Notes: generated by a model not told the origin, from the sequence alone. DNA of 64,000 nt from Paenibacillus dendritiformis (GCF_945605565.1 NZ_OX216966.1:3712001-3776000); one strand, 5' to 3'. Shown: positions 34,857 to 44,152, counted from the first letter of the stretch. Program-made: numbers and translations.

Positions 34857-35231
34857 CTGACCCGACGGGAGAATGGAGCAAAGGCCGAGCAACATCGGGA
34901 CCTGACCCAACGGGAGAGTGAAGCAAAGGCCGAGCAACACCGGGACCTGACCATGAAGCAAAGGCCGAGCAACACCAGAACACTGACCCGACGGGAGAGT
35001 GAAGCAAAGGCCGAGCAACACCGGGACCTGACCCGACGGGAGAGTGAAGCAAAGGCCGGTCAACACCAGGAACCCTGACCCGACGGGAGAGTGAAGCAAA
35101 GGCCGGTCAACACCAGGAACCCTGACCCGACGGGAGAGTGAAGCAAAGGCCGAGCAACACCGGGACCTGACCCGACGGGAGAGTGGAGCAAAGGCCGGTC
35201 AACACCGGGACCTGACCCGACGGGAGAGTGG
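34857..35231. repeat. minisatellite: nine units of about 45 bp
   Basis: Units begin CTGACCCGACGGGAGAGTGA and continue AGCAAAGGCCGAGCAACACC. Unit starts at 34857, 34902, 34947, 34983, 35028, 35075, 35122, 35167 and 35212 give lengths 45, 45, 36, 45, 47, 47 and 45, 45, the last unit being partial. The third has lost nine bases, and two carry a two-base insertion. Variants are shared between neighbours (GAGCAAC or GGTCAAC), the mark of slippage. The 15-codon period gives repetitive open frames on both strands, but none has a ribosome binding site. Confidence 0.9.
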
Positions 35232-35341
35232 GCAAATGTAATAAAGGTGGGATGGAGGTCACAATGTTGCGTAGGGAAACGAGCAAGCTCTATACTCAAT
35301 CCACATGCTCCGGAGCATGAAATTATAAACAAAATAATCAC

Positions 35342-35370
35342 TTGATTATATAATTGATTGATTATATACT
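35342..35370 (+). promoter_or_regulatory. ars operon promoter with ArsR operator
   Basis: TTGATT (35342-35347), a 17-base spacer and TATACT (35365-35370) form the promoter. The inverted repeat TATATAAT...ATTATATA (35347-35368) fills the spacer and part of the -10 box, where ArsR-type repressors usually sit. Confidence 0.65.
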
Positions 35371-35398
35371 GATGACGAATCGAAGGAGGCATGTTGCT

Positions 35399-35719
35399 AT
35401 GGTAACGATTGACGCAATGGCGGATCAATTCAAATTGCTGGGCGATAAGACGCGTTTGAGCATTATCTCCATCCTATTGCGCCAAGAGGCGTGCGTATGC
35501 CATCTCGTTGAGATTTTGAAGACGACGCAGCCGAATATCAGCCAGCATTTGCGGAAGCTGAAGGATGGAGGAATCGTAAGGGAGGAACGCAGAGGGCAGT
35601 GGATCTACTACTCGCTCACGATCGAGGATAAGCCCCATATTCGAGAAGCCCTAGCGCATTTGCCGGAGTTAGGGGAAGAGGCCGTATCTATTCTGAGCGG
35701 TCTGCCGTGTAAATCATGA
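35399..35719 (+). CDS. arsR: ArsR-family arsenic-responsive repressor
   Basis: A 106-residue winged-helix repressor. The metal site in the DNA-recognition region reads ACVCHLVEIL with Cys32 and Cys34, matching the ELCVCDL motif that binds As(III)/Sb(III) and releases DNA. The HTH continues as TTQPNISQHLRKLKDGGIVREERRG. ATG 35399 follows AAGGAGG. First gene of the arsR-acr3-arsC operon; it should repress the promoter just upstream. Confidence 0.92.
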   Translation: MVTIDAMADQFKLLGDKTRLSIISILLRQEACVCHLVEILKTTQPNISQHLRKLKDGGIVREERRGQWIYYSLTIEDKPHIREALAHLPELGEEAVSILSGLPCKS

Positions 35720-35740
35720 TAATGAGGGGGGAGATTGGAT

Positions 35741-36793
35741 GTGAGTCAGCCTAACAAGCGATTGTCTTTTCTGGATCGCTACTTGACATTATGGATCTTC
35801 GCTGCTATGGCCATCGGCATCCTGTTGGGGAGTCTGGTTCCAACCGTATCCGGCGCGTTGACCGAGATGCAGGTCGGCACGACTTCGATCCCGATCGCGA
35901 TCGGGTTGATTATCATGATGTATCCGCCGCTGGCGAAAGTTCGTTATGAGAAGCTGGGCCGGGTCTTCAAGGATTGGAAGGTGCTGATCGTATCTCTTTT
36001 GCAGAACTGGGTGATCGGCCCGATTCTGATGTTTGTCCTTGCCATTCTGTTCCTGAGCGATATGCCGGAATATATGATCGGCCTGATTATGATTGGTCTT
36101 GCCCGCTGCATTGCGATGGTGCTTGTATGGAGCGATCTGGCAAAGGGCGATCCAGACTATACGGCAGGTCTGGTCGCATTCAACTCGATATTTCAGATTC
36201 TGTTTTATTCCGTGTTTGCCTACATCTTCATTACGGTTCTGCCGGAGTGGTTCGGCATTCAAGGTGTCGAAGTTCACATTACGATGGGACAGATTGCGGA
36301 GAGTGTGTTTATTTACTTAGGGATTCCTTTTGTAGCCGGCTTCCTGACGCGGTTGATTCTCGTTCGGGCCAGAGGAGAACAATGGTATGTTCAGAAGTTT
36401 ATCCCGAAAATCAGTCCGTTAACGTTAGTTGCGCTGCTCTTCACGATTATTCTAATGTTTTCGCTGAAGGCCGACATGATTGTCAGTCTCCCTTGGGATG
36501 TTGTCCGGATTGCGATCCCGCTTATTCTTTACTTTGTCATCATGTTCGTTGTCTCTTTCTTCTTATCGAAAAAGACGGGAGCAAGCTACCAAGTATGCAC
36601 CTCACTTTCTTTTACGGCAGCAAGCAATAACTTTGAGCTAGCGATTGCAGTGGCCATCGGCGTGTTCGGCATTCACTCAGGGGCGGCGTTTGCCGCTGTT
36701 ATCGGTCCGCTCGTTGAGGTGCCTGTATTAATTGGATTGGTATCTGTCGCGCGATGGATCGAGAGAACCTACTTTTTGAATAAGGAGTCGTGA
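35741..36793 (+). CDS. acr3: ACR3-family arsenite efflux transporter
   Basis: A 350-residue, ten-helix permease of the ACR3 (BART) family, which exports As(OH)3 by proton exchange. The ACR3 signature [19 protein letters not shown] contains the conserved Cys, and [35 protein letters not shown] and [13 protein letters not shown] are all family blocks. GTG 35741 has GGGGGGAGA seven bases upstream; a TTG two codons earlier is possible. It lies 21 bases after arsR and four before arsC. Confidence 0.95.
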   Translation: MSQPNKRLSFLDRYLTLWIFAAMAIGILLGSLVPTVSGALTEMQVGTTSIPIAIGLIIMMYPPLAKVRYEKLGRVFKDWKVLIVSLLQNWVIGPILMFVLAILFLSDMPEYMIGLIMIGLARCIAMVLVWSDLAKGDPDYTAGLVAFNSIFQILFYSVFAYIFITVLPEWFGIQGVEVHITMGQIAESVFIYLGIPFVAGFLTRLILVRARGEQWYVQKFIPKISPLTLVALLFTIILMFSLKADMIVSLPWDVVRIAIPLILYFVIMFVVSFFLSKKTGASYQVCTSLSFTAASNNFELAIAVAIGVFGIHSGAAFAAVIGPLVEVPVLIGLVSVARWIERTYFLNKES

Positions 36794-36796
36794 AAA

Positions 36797-37216
36797 ATGA
36801 CGAAGCCGCTCGTTTATTTCTTATGCACAGGCAACTCTTGCCGAAGTCAAATGGCCGATGCGTGGTTGAAGCATCTTGGCGGAGAACGTTATGAAGTGCT
36901 CAGCGCGGGGCTTGAAGCTCATGGATTGAATCCAAGAGCCGTTCAAGTGATGCAGGAATCCGGGATTGATATGACGAGCCATACTTCCGATGTGATTGAT
37001 CCGGAGATATTGAATCGCGCCGCATACGTGATCACCTTATGCGGACATGCGGATGAACACTGTCCCGTGATTTCGAACCCGAATGTGAGCAAGTGGCATT
37101 GGGGATTCGATGACCCAGCCAAGGCTACAGGCACGGAAGAAGAGATCATGCAGCAATTCCGAGCCGTTCGCGACGCCATACGAGCGCGGATAGAGCAATT
37201 TGTAAGAGAAAAATAA
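36797..37216 (+). CDS. arsC: thioredoxin-coupled arsenate reductase
   Basis: A 139-residue arsenate reductase of the low-molecular-weight phosphatase type. Cys10 with the P-loop CTGNSCRS binds arsenate, and the redox shuttle Cys82 and Cys89 ([11 protein letters not shown]) are in the same places as in the pI258 and Bacillus subtilis enzymes. It reduces As(V) to As(III) for export by the ACR3 pump, with thioredoxin as donor. It is the last gene of the operon, and a terminator follows. Confidence 0.96.
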   Translation: MTKPLVYFLCTGNSCRSQMADAWLKHLGGERYEVLSAGLEAHGLNPRAVQVMQESGIDMTSHTSDVIDPEILNRAAYVITLCGHADEHCPVISNPNVSKWHWGFDDPAKATGTEEEIMQQFRAVRDAIRARIEQFVREK

Positions 37217-37231
37217 TACGCGCTGAAAGGG

Positions 37232-37253
37232 GGGAGGAGATCCTCCCTTTTTT
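37232..37253 (+). terminator. terminator of the ars operon
   Basis: GGGAGG (37232-37237) pairs with CCTCCC (37242-37247), followed by six T. Confidence 0.8.
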
Positions 37254-37280
37254 GATGAGGAAATTCTTTTCAAATTTTAA

Positions 37281-37349
37281 TTGAAAAAGATTCTCACTCG
37301 ATATATAATGAGAACCGTTATCATTTAATAGATAACGATTCTCATTATC
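37281..37349 (+). promoter_or_regulatory. Fur-controlled promoter with two Fur boxes
   Basis: TTGAAA (37281-37286), a 17-base spacer and TATAAT (37304-37309) make a strong promoter. ATAATGAGAACCGTTATCAT (37305-37324) overlaps the -10 box, and GATAACGATTCTCATTATC (37331-37349) lies just downstream. Both are close to the 19-bp Fur consensus with inverted GATAAT-type halves. A partial copy (GATTCTCA) lies in the spacer. Iron should repress the operon behind it. Confidence 0.88.
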
Positions 37350-37374
37350 ATTTATAAGGGAGGAAGCTCATAGA

Positions 37375-38418
37375 ATGATACATAGAAGGGGAAGGGCGAT
37401 CGTCATTGTCTTGCTTCTGATGCTGGTTATGGCGGCTTGCGGCAAAGCGGGATCGGATCAAGCGGGGAGCACAGATCCGAATCAAGCGGCTGCGGAGGAT
37501 AACAAAGGCTCGAGCGGAGACGCCCCTCAGACAGAGAATGGTGCTGAGGGCAATCACAGCGAATCCGGCAGCGAGCAAGCGGCGAGTGAAGAGGATGCGG
37601 AGATGGCGGAGCTGCTGAAGCAGTTCGGCGAGCAGACGCCTGCCCGCATCGTGACGTTATCCGTCTCGATTACAGAAATATTGCACGAACTGGGCATCGA
37701 GCCTGTCGGCGTGCCGACGACAAACAGCAAGCTGCCGGAGTCGCTGGCAGACGTCCCGCGCATCGGTTCGTCCCATCAGCCTGATCTTGAGCAGATTGCG
37801 AAGCTGCAGCCGGATGTCGTCCTGGGCCCGGCTTCGATTAAGGACAGCATGGAGAAGAAGCTCGGACCGGCTTCGCTGCCGAGCGCTTATATGCCAGTCG
37901 ATTCCTTGGAGCAGCTGAAGCTGTCGACGAAGACGCTAGGCCGCCTGCTCGGCCGTGAAGACCAGGCTAACGCGTTCCTTCAAGACATCGAGCGGCAGGA
38001 ACGCGAAGCGATCGAGGGAGTGAAAGGCAAGCCGGCGCCCAAGGTGATGTTCCTCTTTGGCTCGGCGGAAGCGCTCATGCTGATGAACGACAATACGTTC
38101 GCCGGAAGTCTGGCGCGCAATCTGGGGGCGGTCAATGTCGTGTCTGAAGAACTGAAGCTCACAGAGGCCTATGTCCCGTTCAATATGGAGAGCATCGTCG
38201 CGGCGAATCCGGACGTTATTCTGCTCGTCGCACACGGCGACCCGGATGCCGTAGCGAAAAAATTCGAGGAGGACGTGAAGAAGAACGGCGCCTGGGAGAA
38301 GCTGAATGCCTTCCAGAATGGGAAGATGGCTTCCCTTGACTTCGAGCTGTTCGGTATCGCCTCGATTGTCAAGGCGCCGGACGCTTACAAGGAAATGGCG
38401 CGCGTCCTATATGACTAA
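37375..38418 (+). CDS. iron/heme ABC transporter substrate-binding lipoprotein (IsdE-like)
   Basis: A 347-residue lipoprotein: a basic n-region, hydrophobic core and lipobox VMAAC with Cys22, then a Ser/Gly/Glu-rich linker to about residue 75. The class III binding domain follows (RIVTLSVSITEILHELGIEPVGVPT; LPESLADVPRIGSSHQPDLEQIAKLQPDVVL), which resembles the heme-binding IsdE group more than siderophore receptors. The HugZ-like gene at the end of the operon supports heme as the ligand. It is the first gene behind the Fur-box promoter. Confidence 0.85.
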   Translation: MIHRRGRAIVIVLLLMLVMAACGKAGSDQAGSTDPNQAAAEDNKGSSGDAPQTENGAEGNHSESGSEQAASEEDAEMAELLKQFGEQTPARIVTLSVSITEILHELGIEPVGVPTTNSKLPESLADVPRIGSSHQPDLEQIAKLQPDVVLGPASIKDSMEKKLGPASLPSAYMPVDSLEQLKLSTKTLGRLLGREDQANAFLQDIERQEREAIEGVKGKPAPKVMFLFGSAEALMLMNDNTFAGSLARNLGAVNVVSEELKLTEAYVPFNMESIVAANPDVILLVAHGDPDAVAKKFEEDVKKNGAWEKLNAFQNGKMASLDFELFGIASIVKAPDAYKEMARVLYD

Positions 38419-38436
38419 GACGGAGGTTCCGGGATA

Positions 38437-39435
38437 GTGACGGAGAACAAACAGATGCGCAAGACCGCCCTGGTGGGAGGAGCGGCCGTATTGCTTGGAG
38501 CGGCGGTGCTGCTCTCCATCGGCATAGGCAGCGTCGCCTTGTCTCCGCTCGAGACGCTCCTGACTGTGTTCGGACGCGGGGATGCCGCCGCAGATACGAT
38601 TCTGTGGGACATCCGGATACCGCGCGTCCTCCTCGCACTCCTGATTGGCGCCAATCTGGCCGTTTCCGGCGCGCTGCTGCAAGCCGTCATGCTGAACCCG
38701 CTGGCTGACCCGGGATTGACCGGCGTATCCAGCGGGGCCGCCGTCGCCGTGCTGTTCATCATGCTGGTCGTCCCCGGGTACGCTTCCATGATACCGCTGG
38801 CTGCGATTGCAGGCGGCGGGATTGCGGCCGTGATGGTATATGCCCTGGCTTGGAAGAAGCTGCAAGGGGGATTTACGCCGGTCCGGATTATTTTGTCGGG
38901 GGTTGCGGTCAATGCGGTATTCGGAGGCATCATCGGACTGCTGTCGATTTTGCACAGCGATAAGCTGCCGTCCGCATTGCAATGGCTGAACGGCAGCCTG
39001 TCCGGCACCGGGATGCGGGACGTTGCCGTCATCCTCCCGTATTCGCTTGCCGGCTGGCTGGCCGCGCTGCTTTGCATCCGGCAGGCGAATATTTTGCGGC
39101 TGGGCGAGCAGGCCGCGCATAATCTGGGGCAAAATCTGAACCGCATCCGGTTCACGCTCTCCTTCATTGCGGTGTATCTGGCCGCGATCTCAGTCTCGAC
39201 CGTCGGTCTGGTCGGCTTCGTCGGACTCGTCGTCCCGCATATCGCCCGGATGATGATCGGCTCCGACTATCGCCATCGCCTGCCGATGAGCCTCGTGCTC
39301 GGCGCGCTCGTCCTGCTCGTGGCCGATACGATCGGGCGCACGGCATTCGCTCCGCTGGAGATTCCTGCGGGCATCGTCATGGCGATGGTGGGCGGACCAT
39401 ACTTCCTGTATTTGATGCGGAAAGGAGGAGCGTGA
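38437..39435 (+). CDS. FecCD-type ABC transporter permease
   Basis: A 332-residue permease of the FecCD/BtuC family with about ten helices. Family blocks are IRIPRVLLALLIGANLAVSGALLQAV, NPLADPGLTGVSSGAA and GLVGFVGLVVPHIARMMIGSDYR, the latter being the ATPase-coupling region. GTG start with GGAGG upstream, 18 bases after the binding-protein gene. It forms a homodimeric channel for the heme or iron substrate. Confidence 0.92.
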   Translation: MTENKQMRKTALVGGAAVLLGAAVLLSIGIGSVALSPLETLLTVFGRGDAAADTILWDIRIPRVLLALLIGANLAVSGALLQAVMLNPLADPGLTGVSSGAAVAVLFIMLVVPGYASMIPLAAIAGGGIAAVMVYALAWKKLQGGFTPVRIILSGVAVNAVFGGIIGLLSILHSDKLPSALQWLNGSLSGTGMRDVAVILPYSLAGWLAALLCIRQANILRLGEQAAHNLGQNLNRIRFTLSFIAVYLAAISVSTVGLVGFVGLVVPHIARMMIGSDYRHRLPMSLVLGALVLLVADTIGRTAFAPLEIPAGIVMAMVGGPYFLYLMRKGGA

Positions 39436-39438
39436 CAC

Positions 39439-40251
39439 ATGCTGAAGGTGCAGTCGCTGAACATCCGGTATGCGGACAAAACCGTGGTCCATAACTTTTC
39501 CCTCGATGTGAAGGAAGGGGAAGTCGTCTCGATTATCGGTCCGAACGGCTCGGGCAAATCAACGATACTGAAGGCGATGACCCGTCTCATTCCTTGCGAG
39601 AGCGGCCAGGTATGCATTGCCGATCGGGAGCTTCGTTCGCTCAGCACGAAGCAAGTGTCCCGTCTCATGTGCATGCTCTGCCAGTCGAACGCCAGTCCGG
39701 CGGACATGACGGTAGGGGAGCTGGTCAGCTACGGCCGCATGCCGCATAAGAAATGGTATGAGCGCCTCGACACGGAGGATGAAGAGGTGATCCAGTGGGC
39801 GTTGGAGCAGACGGGGATGCAGGCATTCAAGGATCGGCTCGTCGTCTCCTTATCCGGGGGAGAGGCGCAGCGGGCCTGGCTGGCGATGGCGCTGGCCCAG
39901 CGTCCGAAGGTGCTGCTGCTCGATGAGCCAACCACGTATCTGGACATCGCGCATCAATTGGAGGTGCTGGAGCTCGTGCGGACGTTGAATCGCGAGCTGG
40001 GGCTTACGGTCGTCATGGTGCTCCATGATCTGAACCATGCCAGCGCCTACAGCGATCGGGTCTGTGTGATCAAGGACGGGAGTCTGCGCCTGTACGGCAC
40101 GCCGCAGGACGTGTTCACGATGGAGCTTATCCGCAGCGTGTACGGCGTGGAGACCGAGATCCAATACGGGCCGGACAGCGATTGTCCGCGGATTCATGTA
40201 TTGCAAAAATGGAATAGAAAAGCGGGGGATGTTCATGAAGCCATTGGATAA
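39439..40251 (+). CDS. iron/heme ABC transporter ATPase
   Basis: A 270-residue FepC/HmuV-type ATPase: Walker A GPNGSGKST, Q-loop LCQSNASP, signature LSGGEAQRAWLAMALAQ, Walker B LLLDEPTTYLDI and the switch His in VMVLHDLNHA. It starts four bases after the permease gene. Together with the two genes before it, it forms a complete importer. Confidence 0.93.
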   Translation: MLKVQSLNIRYADKTVVHNFSLDVKEGEVVSIIGPNGSGKSTILKAMTRLIPCESGQVCIADRELRSLSTKQVSRLMCMLCQSNASPADMTVGELVSYGRMPHKKWYERLDTEDEEVIQWALEQTGMQAFKDRLVVSLSGGEAQRAWLAMALAQRPKVLLLDEPTTYLDIAHQLEVLELVRTLNRELGLTVVMVLHDLNHASAYSDRVCVIKDGSLRLYGTPQDVFTMELIRSVYGVETEIQYGPDSDCPRIHVLQKWNRKAGDVHEAIG

Positions 40252-40753
40252 CGAAACGGTTAAGCTTCAATATATGAAATTGGCGGATCGCGTGAAGACA
40301 TTGATGCTGGGCACGATCGACGAGAACGGCCGGCCATTTGTCTCCTATGCGCCTTTCGTGAAGAAGGACGGGAAGCTGTATATCTATATTAGCCGCATTG
40401 CCAATCATTATCGGCATCTGGAGGCCAATCCGGACGTCGATGTCATGCTGATTGAAGATGAATCCAACTCGGTGAACCTGTTCGCCCGCGAGCGCGCCCG
40501 CTTCGTGTGCCATGCCGTCAACATCGGCAATGAAGGCCATGAGGAGCTGTTCGAACGGTTCGAAGCGTCGTTCGGCGCTCCCATGCTCCGGGTGCTGCGC
40601 GGGCTCGACTTCTCGCTGTTCGAGCTTACGCCGCTGGAGGGCCGGTATGTCGCGGGCTTCGGCCAGGCGTATGATATCGATCTGAATGCCGACCGATTCG
40701 AGCATGTCGCGCGGGATGGGCATACGCAATCCGCCAAGCAAGCCGCCACATGA
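40235..40753 (+). CDS. HugZ-family heme oxygenase/PNPOx-like protein
   Basis: A 172-residue split-barrel protein of the pyridoxamine-phosphate-oxidase fold. The blocks TLMLGTIDENGRPFVSYAPFV, YIYISRIANHYRHLEANPDV and RYVAGFGQAYDID are typical of the HugZ/HutZ branch, which includes heme-degrading enzymes. Its first codons overlap the ATPase gene by 17 bases, with GCGGGGG upstream of ATG 40235. Co-location with a Fur-controlled heme-type importer supports a role in releasing iron from imported heme; activity is inference. Confidence 0.82.
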   Translation: MKPLDNETVKLQYMKLADRVKTLMLGTIDENGRPFVSYAPFVKKDGKLYIYISRIANHYRHLEANPDVDVMLIEDESNSVNLFARERARFVCHAVNIGNEGHEELFERFEASFGAPMLRVLRGLDFSLFELTPLEGRYVAGFGQAYDIDLNADRFEHVARDGHTQSAKQAAT

Positions 40754-40781
40754 CAGTACGATGGGAAAGGAGCCGAATGCA

Positions 40782-41252
40782 ATGACCTATTCATCCGTAG
40801 CCGTGATATGGAACACGCTTCATGAACGCTTCTACAATATGGCCAGCAGCTTGCCGGAGGAAGCTCTGGGCTTGCGCATCGGGCCCGCCTCGATCGGCTA
40901 TATGCTTCGCCATAATGCGGAAGTCGAGTATTTGTTCTCGGAATGGTTCTTCCGGCGCGAGCTGCCTCCCGGGCTGGAGATTCTGACGAGCCGCGGACCG
41001 GCGGCAGGCCGGGATCGGGGCGAATTCGCGGACCGGGAAGGGCTGCTGGCCCTGCTGCGCGCCTCGAATCACCACGTGACGGAAGCGATGCGCGAGCTGC
41101 CCGACGAGGCCTGGCATGTGCCGGTGGATTCGCCGATGGGAGCCTCGACGCCGCTGGAGGCGGTCAGCCGTCTGCTATACCATACCGGCCTGCATGCGGG
41201 CCAGATTTCCCTGATTCAGAAGCATGCCCAACCGGCCGGGCAAGCAATGTGA
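40782..41252 (+). CDS. DinB-family protein
   Basis: A 156-residue four-helix DinB/YfiT-like protein. The three metal-site histidines are suggested by YMLRHNAEVEY, NHHVTEAM and YHTGLHAGQI. Family members are putative thiol-dependent transferases or hydrolases. ATG 40782 has AAAGGAG nine bases upstream. It lies 28 bases after the HugZ-like gene and just before a terminator, so it may be the last gene of the iron operon. Confidence 0.8.
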   Translation: MTYSSVAVIWNTLHERFYNMASSLPEEALGLRIGPASIGYMLRHNAEVEYLFSEWFFRRELPPGLEILTSRGPAAGRDRGEFADREGLLALLRASNHHVTEAMRELPDEAWHVPVDSPMGASTPLEAVSRLLYHTGLHAGQISLIQKHAQPAGQAM

Positions 41253-41280
41253 CAGAGCCGGCGACAAGAATCAACCTTCG

Positions 41281-41309
41281 GAATCAACCGAACGGTTGAT
41301 TCTTTTTTT
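41281..41309 (+). terminator. terminator after the iron operon
   Basis: GAATCAACC (41281-41289) pairs with GGTTGATTC (41294-41302) around GAAC, followed by seven T. Confidence 0.9.
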
Positions 41310-41350
41310 GTCTCTTCATCGTAACATGAAGGCCAGAAGGAGTGATACGC

Positions 41351-42292
41351 ATGGGTCAACCGATATTGCAGGTGACGGGGTTGGAGAAGCGCTTCAACGA
41401 TTTCCGCGCCTTGCAGGACATTTCGTTCGAGATTTTTCCGGGAGAAATCGTATGCTTTCTCGGGCCGAACGGAGCGGGGAAAAGCACGACCATCAACATT
41501 TTAGCTGCGTTATTGCGATATGACGGCGGGGAGATCCGGTTCCAGGGGGAACGGGTGGAGAAGCACCCGGCCCGCTTGAAGGAGAGCCTCGGCATCGTCC
41601 CGCAAGATATCGCGATATATGAGAATATTCCGGCGGAGGCGAATGTAAGGTTCTTCGCCTCCTTGTACGGATTGCGCGGCGAAGCGCTCCAGCGGGCCGT
41701 CGAGGAAGCGCTTGACTTCGTCGGGTTGTCCGGGCGGAAGGGGGAGAAGCCGAAGACGTTCTCCGGCGGCATGAAGCGCCGGTTGAATATTGCCTGCGCG
41801 ATTGCGCACAAGCCCCGCCTCATCATTATGGATGAGCCAACCGTTGGGATCGATCCGCAGTCGCGCAATCATATATTGGAATCGATCAAGGCGCTGCGCG
41901 ACGAGGGGGCAAGCATCATTTATACGACGCATTATATGGAAGAGGTCGAAGAGATTGCGACCCGCATTATCATCATCGATCATGGCCGCATCATCGCCAG
42001 AGGCACGAAGGACGAACTGAAGGAGCAGCTCGAGGAAGAGAAGCTCTACGATGTCGAAGTGGAGGACGCCAGCGTCGCCAATCCGGATGAACTGTACCGG
42101 ATCGATGGCGTCAAAAAGGTGTACGTGGACAACAACCGCATCCGGATTACGACCTTAAAAGGAATCGAGAACCTCGATAAAATCATTGCGCTTCTGATGA
42201 GCCAAGGTATGAAAATTATCAATATGACGAGCGTGGCCGCCAGCCTGGAAATGGTCTTTCTCAAACTGACCGGCCGGACGCTGCGGGATTGA
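41351..42292 (+). CDS. ABC-2 type exporter, ATP-binding protein
   Basis: A 313-residue DrrA/CcmA-like ATPase: Walker A GPNGAGKST, Q-loop GIVPQDIA, signature FSGGMKRRLNIACAIAHKP, Walker B LIIMDEPTVGIDP and switch His in YTTHYMEE, then a C-terminal extension of about 90 residues common in drug and antibiotic exporters. ATG 41351 has AAGGAG upstream. It overlaps nothing and is followed after 11 bases by the first permease. Confidence 0.9.
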   Translation: MGQPILQVTGLEKRFNDFRALQDISFEIFPGEIVCFLGPNGAGKSTTINILAALLRYDGGEIRFQGERVEKHPARLKESLGIVPQDIAIYENIPAEANVRFFASLYGLRGEALQRAVEEALDFVGLSGRKGEKPKTFSGGMKRRLNIACAIAHKPRLIIMDEPTVGIDPQSRNHILESIKALRDEGASIIYTTHYMEEVEEIATRIIIIDHGRIIARGTKDELKEQLEEEKLYDVEVEDASVANPDELYRIDGVKKVYVDNNRIRITTLKGIENLDKIIALLMSQGMKIINMTSVAASLEMVFLKLTGRTLRD

Positions 42293-42303
42293 GGTGGCTA
42301 GAG

Positions 42304-43062
42304 ATGCCGTCAGCTCTGTATAGATTCCATGTCATCCTGAAGCGCGATATCGTTAATCTGGCGCTAAATCCGGTGCTCCTCTTGTCGAATACGGTGTTCC
42401 CGCTGTTGCTGATGCTCATACTCGGTTATTTGACCCGTAGCATCTATGGCGGCGGCGAAGTCTCTTCCTACGATTATTACGGGGTGACCATTGTCATCTT
42501 TGCGTCCCTGAACGTATCGATGATTGCCTCGAACAGCTTCATGGAGAAGAGCTTGAGGAAGAGCAACTTGCGGATCCTGCACGCGCCTGTGCGGACTTCC
42601 TATCTGTATATCTCGAAATTCGCAGCCACCTTCTTCTTCTCGACGTTGTGCACGCTGCTGCTGCTTGCCCTGGCCCACTGGGTGCTCAATGTTCACTATG
42701 GCGGCAGCGGCTGGATCGTGGTCGCGCTGATTCTCATCGGCTTCAATCTGTTCTCCTCCGCCCTCGGCGTGCTGATGTGCTGCCTGTTCCGAAGCGAGGA
42801 GACAAGCAATAAAATATTGAGCTTCGTCAATAACCTGCTTGCCCTGATCGGAGGCCTGTTCTTCCAATGGGACGGCCTGGGACGCGCCGCGGAGATACTA
42901 TCCTATCTCTCGCCGGTGAAGTGGGTGGCGGAAGCGGTCTTCCGCGTCATCTACGATCAGGATGCCGGCATGGCGCTGCCGTTGCTGGGCGGCTTCGCCG
43001 CCGGATCGCTTGTGCTGCTGTGGGGCTGCAGCAGGATCTTTCATGCGGAGGACTATGTATGA
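42304..43062 (+). CDS. ABC-2 type exporter permease, first subunit
   Basis: A 252-residue permease with six helices and the ABC-2 pattern (NPVLLLSNTVFPLLLMLILGYL; YLYISKFAATFFFSTLCTLLL; SYLSPVKWVAEAVFRVIYD). ATG 42304 follows GAGGTGG. Its stop overlaps the start of the second permease (ATGA), as expected for a heterodimeric channel. Confidence 0.87.
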   Translation: MPSALYRFHVILKRDIVNLALNPVLLLSNTVFPLLLMLILGYLTRSIYGGGEVSSYDYYGVTIVIFASLNVSMIASNSFMEKSLRKSNLRILHAPVRTSYLYISKFAATFFFSTLCTLLLLALAHWVLNVHYGGSGWIVVALILIGFNLFSSALGVLMCCLFRSEETSNKILSFVNNLLALIGGLFFQWDGLGRAAEILSYLSPVKWVAEAVFRVIYDQDAGMALPLLGGFAAGSLVLLWGCSRIFHAEDYV

Positions 43063-44051
43063 GGGAAATGGCATATGTTTTGCATCAAAATTGGTTGAGA
43101 CTGATGAGCCGCAAGGCGATTGTGGCGATTACGTCGGTCATGACGATCGCTGCGGTGGCCGCTGCGCTGCTGTTGACATCGTCGAATGATTCGAGAGGCA
43201 GTCTCGTCTTCGTATCCGCCGCTTCCGAAGCGCAAGAGGCTTCCATCGCCGGATTGCACGACTTCCAGGTGAAGCGGCTTGCGGAAGCGCCGCGCAGGTC
43301 CGAGCTGGTGCGCAACAAATATGATGCCGTCATCATCGATGAAGGGGACGGGAGCTATACAATCGAGACGATTAAGAGCGAGGAGTATGCCACGATGGTG
43401 CGCCAAGCGCTGGAGCATCCGGATCAGCCGCTGCCGGAAGCGGAGAAGCGGGGCACCGGTGCGAACGTTGCCGGGTTTATCATGATGTTCGTACTGCTGC
43501 AGGGCATGTTCTATATGAATTTCTTTGCGGAGGACAAGGTTCAGGGCACGCTGCGGCGAATTGTGGCCTCTCCGATGTCCGTCATGACCTATCTTGCGGC
43601 TCAGGTCCTGTTCTGCTTCCTGCTTATCAGCGTGCCGGCCTATCTGTGCATTGCGGGAGCAAGACTCCTTCTGCATGCCGATATCGGCTTCACCCTGTTG
43701 CAGTATAGCTGGCTTATCACTGTATTGTCCCTGCTGGCCGCCGCATTCGCGCTGTTCATCACGGTCTGTATCGACGAAATCGACAATGCGGTCACAACGG
43801 CCTCCAGCCTGATTCTCGTCACTTCGCTTCTGTCCGGCGGCTTCTACACCGTAGAGCATGAAGGGGTGATGAACATGCTTACCTATTGGCTCCCGCAGCG
43901 GCAGTATATGGCTGCCGTGACCAGCTTGGAGCGGGGAGCTGCGTATGGAGACGCGGTCTGGCCTGTGCTGTATGTGCTCGTTCTGTCCGGCATCCTGTTC
44001 GCGGCTGGCGCCATGATCTGCAGAAGAAGATGCCGGGCAGGAAGATATTGA
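43059..44051 (+). CDS. ABC-2 type exporter permease, second subunit
   Basis: A 330-residue permease with one N-terminal helix, an extracytoplasmic loop of about 100 residues, and five further helices (ANVAGFIMMFVLLQGMFYMNFFAED; GTLRRIVASPMSVMTYLAAQVL; SGGFYTVEHEGVMNMLTYWLPQRQYM). This long loop marks the YhgE/LinI-like group of ABC-2 exporters. It completes the exporter; substrate unknown. A MalT-type regulator follows at once. Confidence 0.87.
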   Translation: MREMAYVLHQNWLRLMSRKAIVAITSVMTIAAVAAALLLTSSNDSRGSLVFVSAASEAQEASIAGLHDFQVKRLAEAPRRSELVRNKYDAVIIDEGDGSYTIETIKSEEYATMVRQALEHPDQPLPEAEKRGTGANVAGFIMMFVLLQGMFYMNFFAEDKVQGTLRRIVASPMSVMTYLAAQVLFCFLLISVPAYLCIAGARLLLHADIGFTLLQYSWLITVLSLLAAAFALFITVCIDEIDNAVTTASSLILVTSLLSGGFYTVEHEGVMNMLTYWLPQRQYMAAVTSLERGAAYGDAVWPVLYVLVLSGILFAAGAMICRRRCRAGRY

Positions 44052-44152
44052 TACGTGCAAGCGGCTCCGGCGTGGTATAGTAAGAAGAGCGGATTCCCAG
44101 ATGCTGGGTTCCCGTCATGCGGCATTACACAATTAGGTGGGGTAGAGGACAT

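Noticed and set aside
34815..35078. Frame encoding a 15-residue repeat protein across the minisatellite
   Set aside because: The repeat unit is a multiple of three in most copies, so frames stay open on both strands by default; there is no RBS, and the 36- and 47-base units break the phase.
34857..35231. CRISPR array
   Set aside because: The units are directly adjacent without unique spacers, and no cas genes are near.
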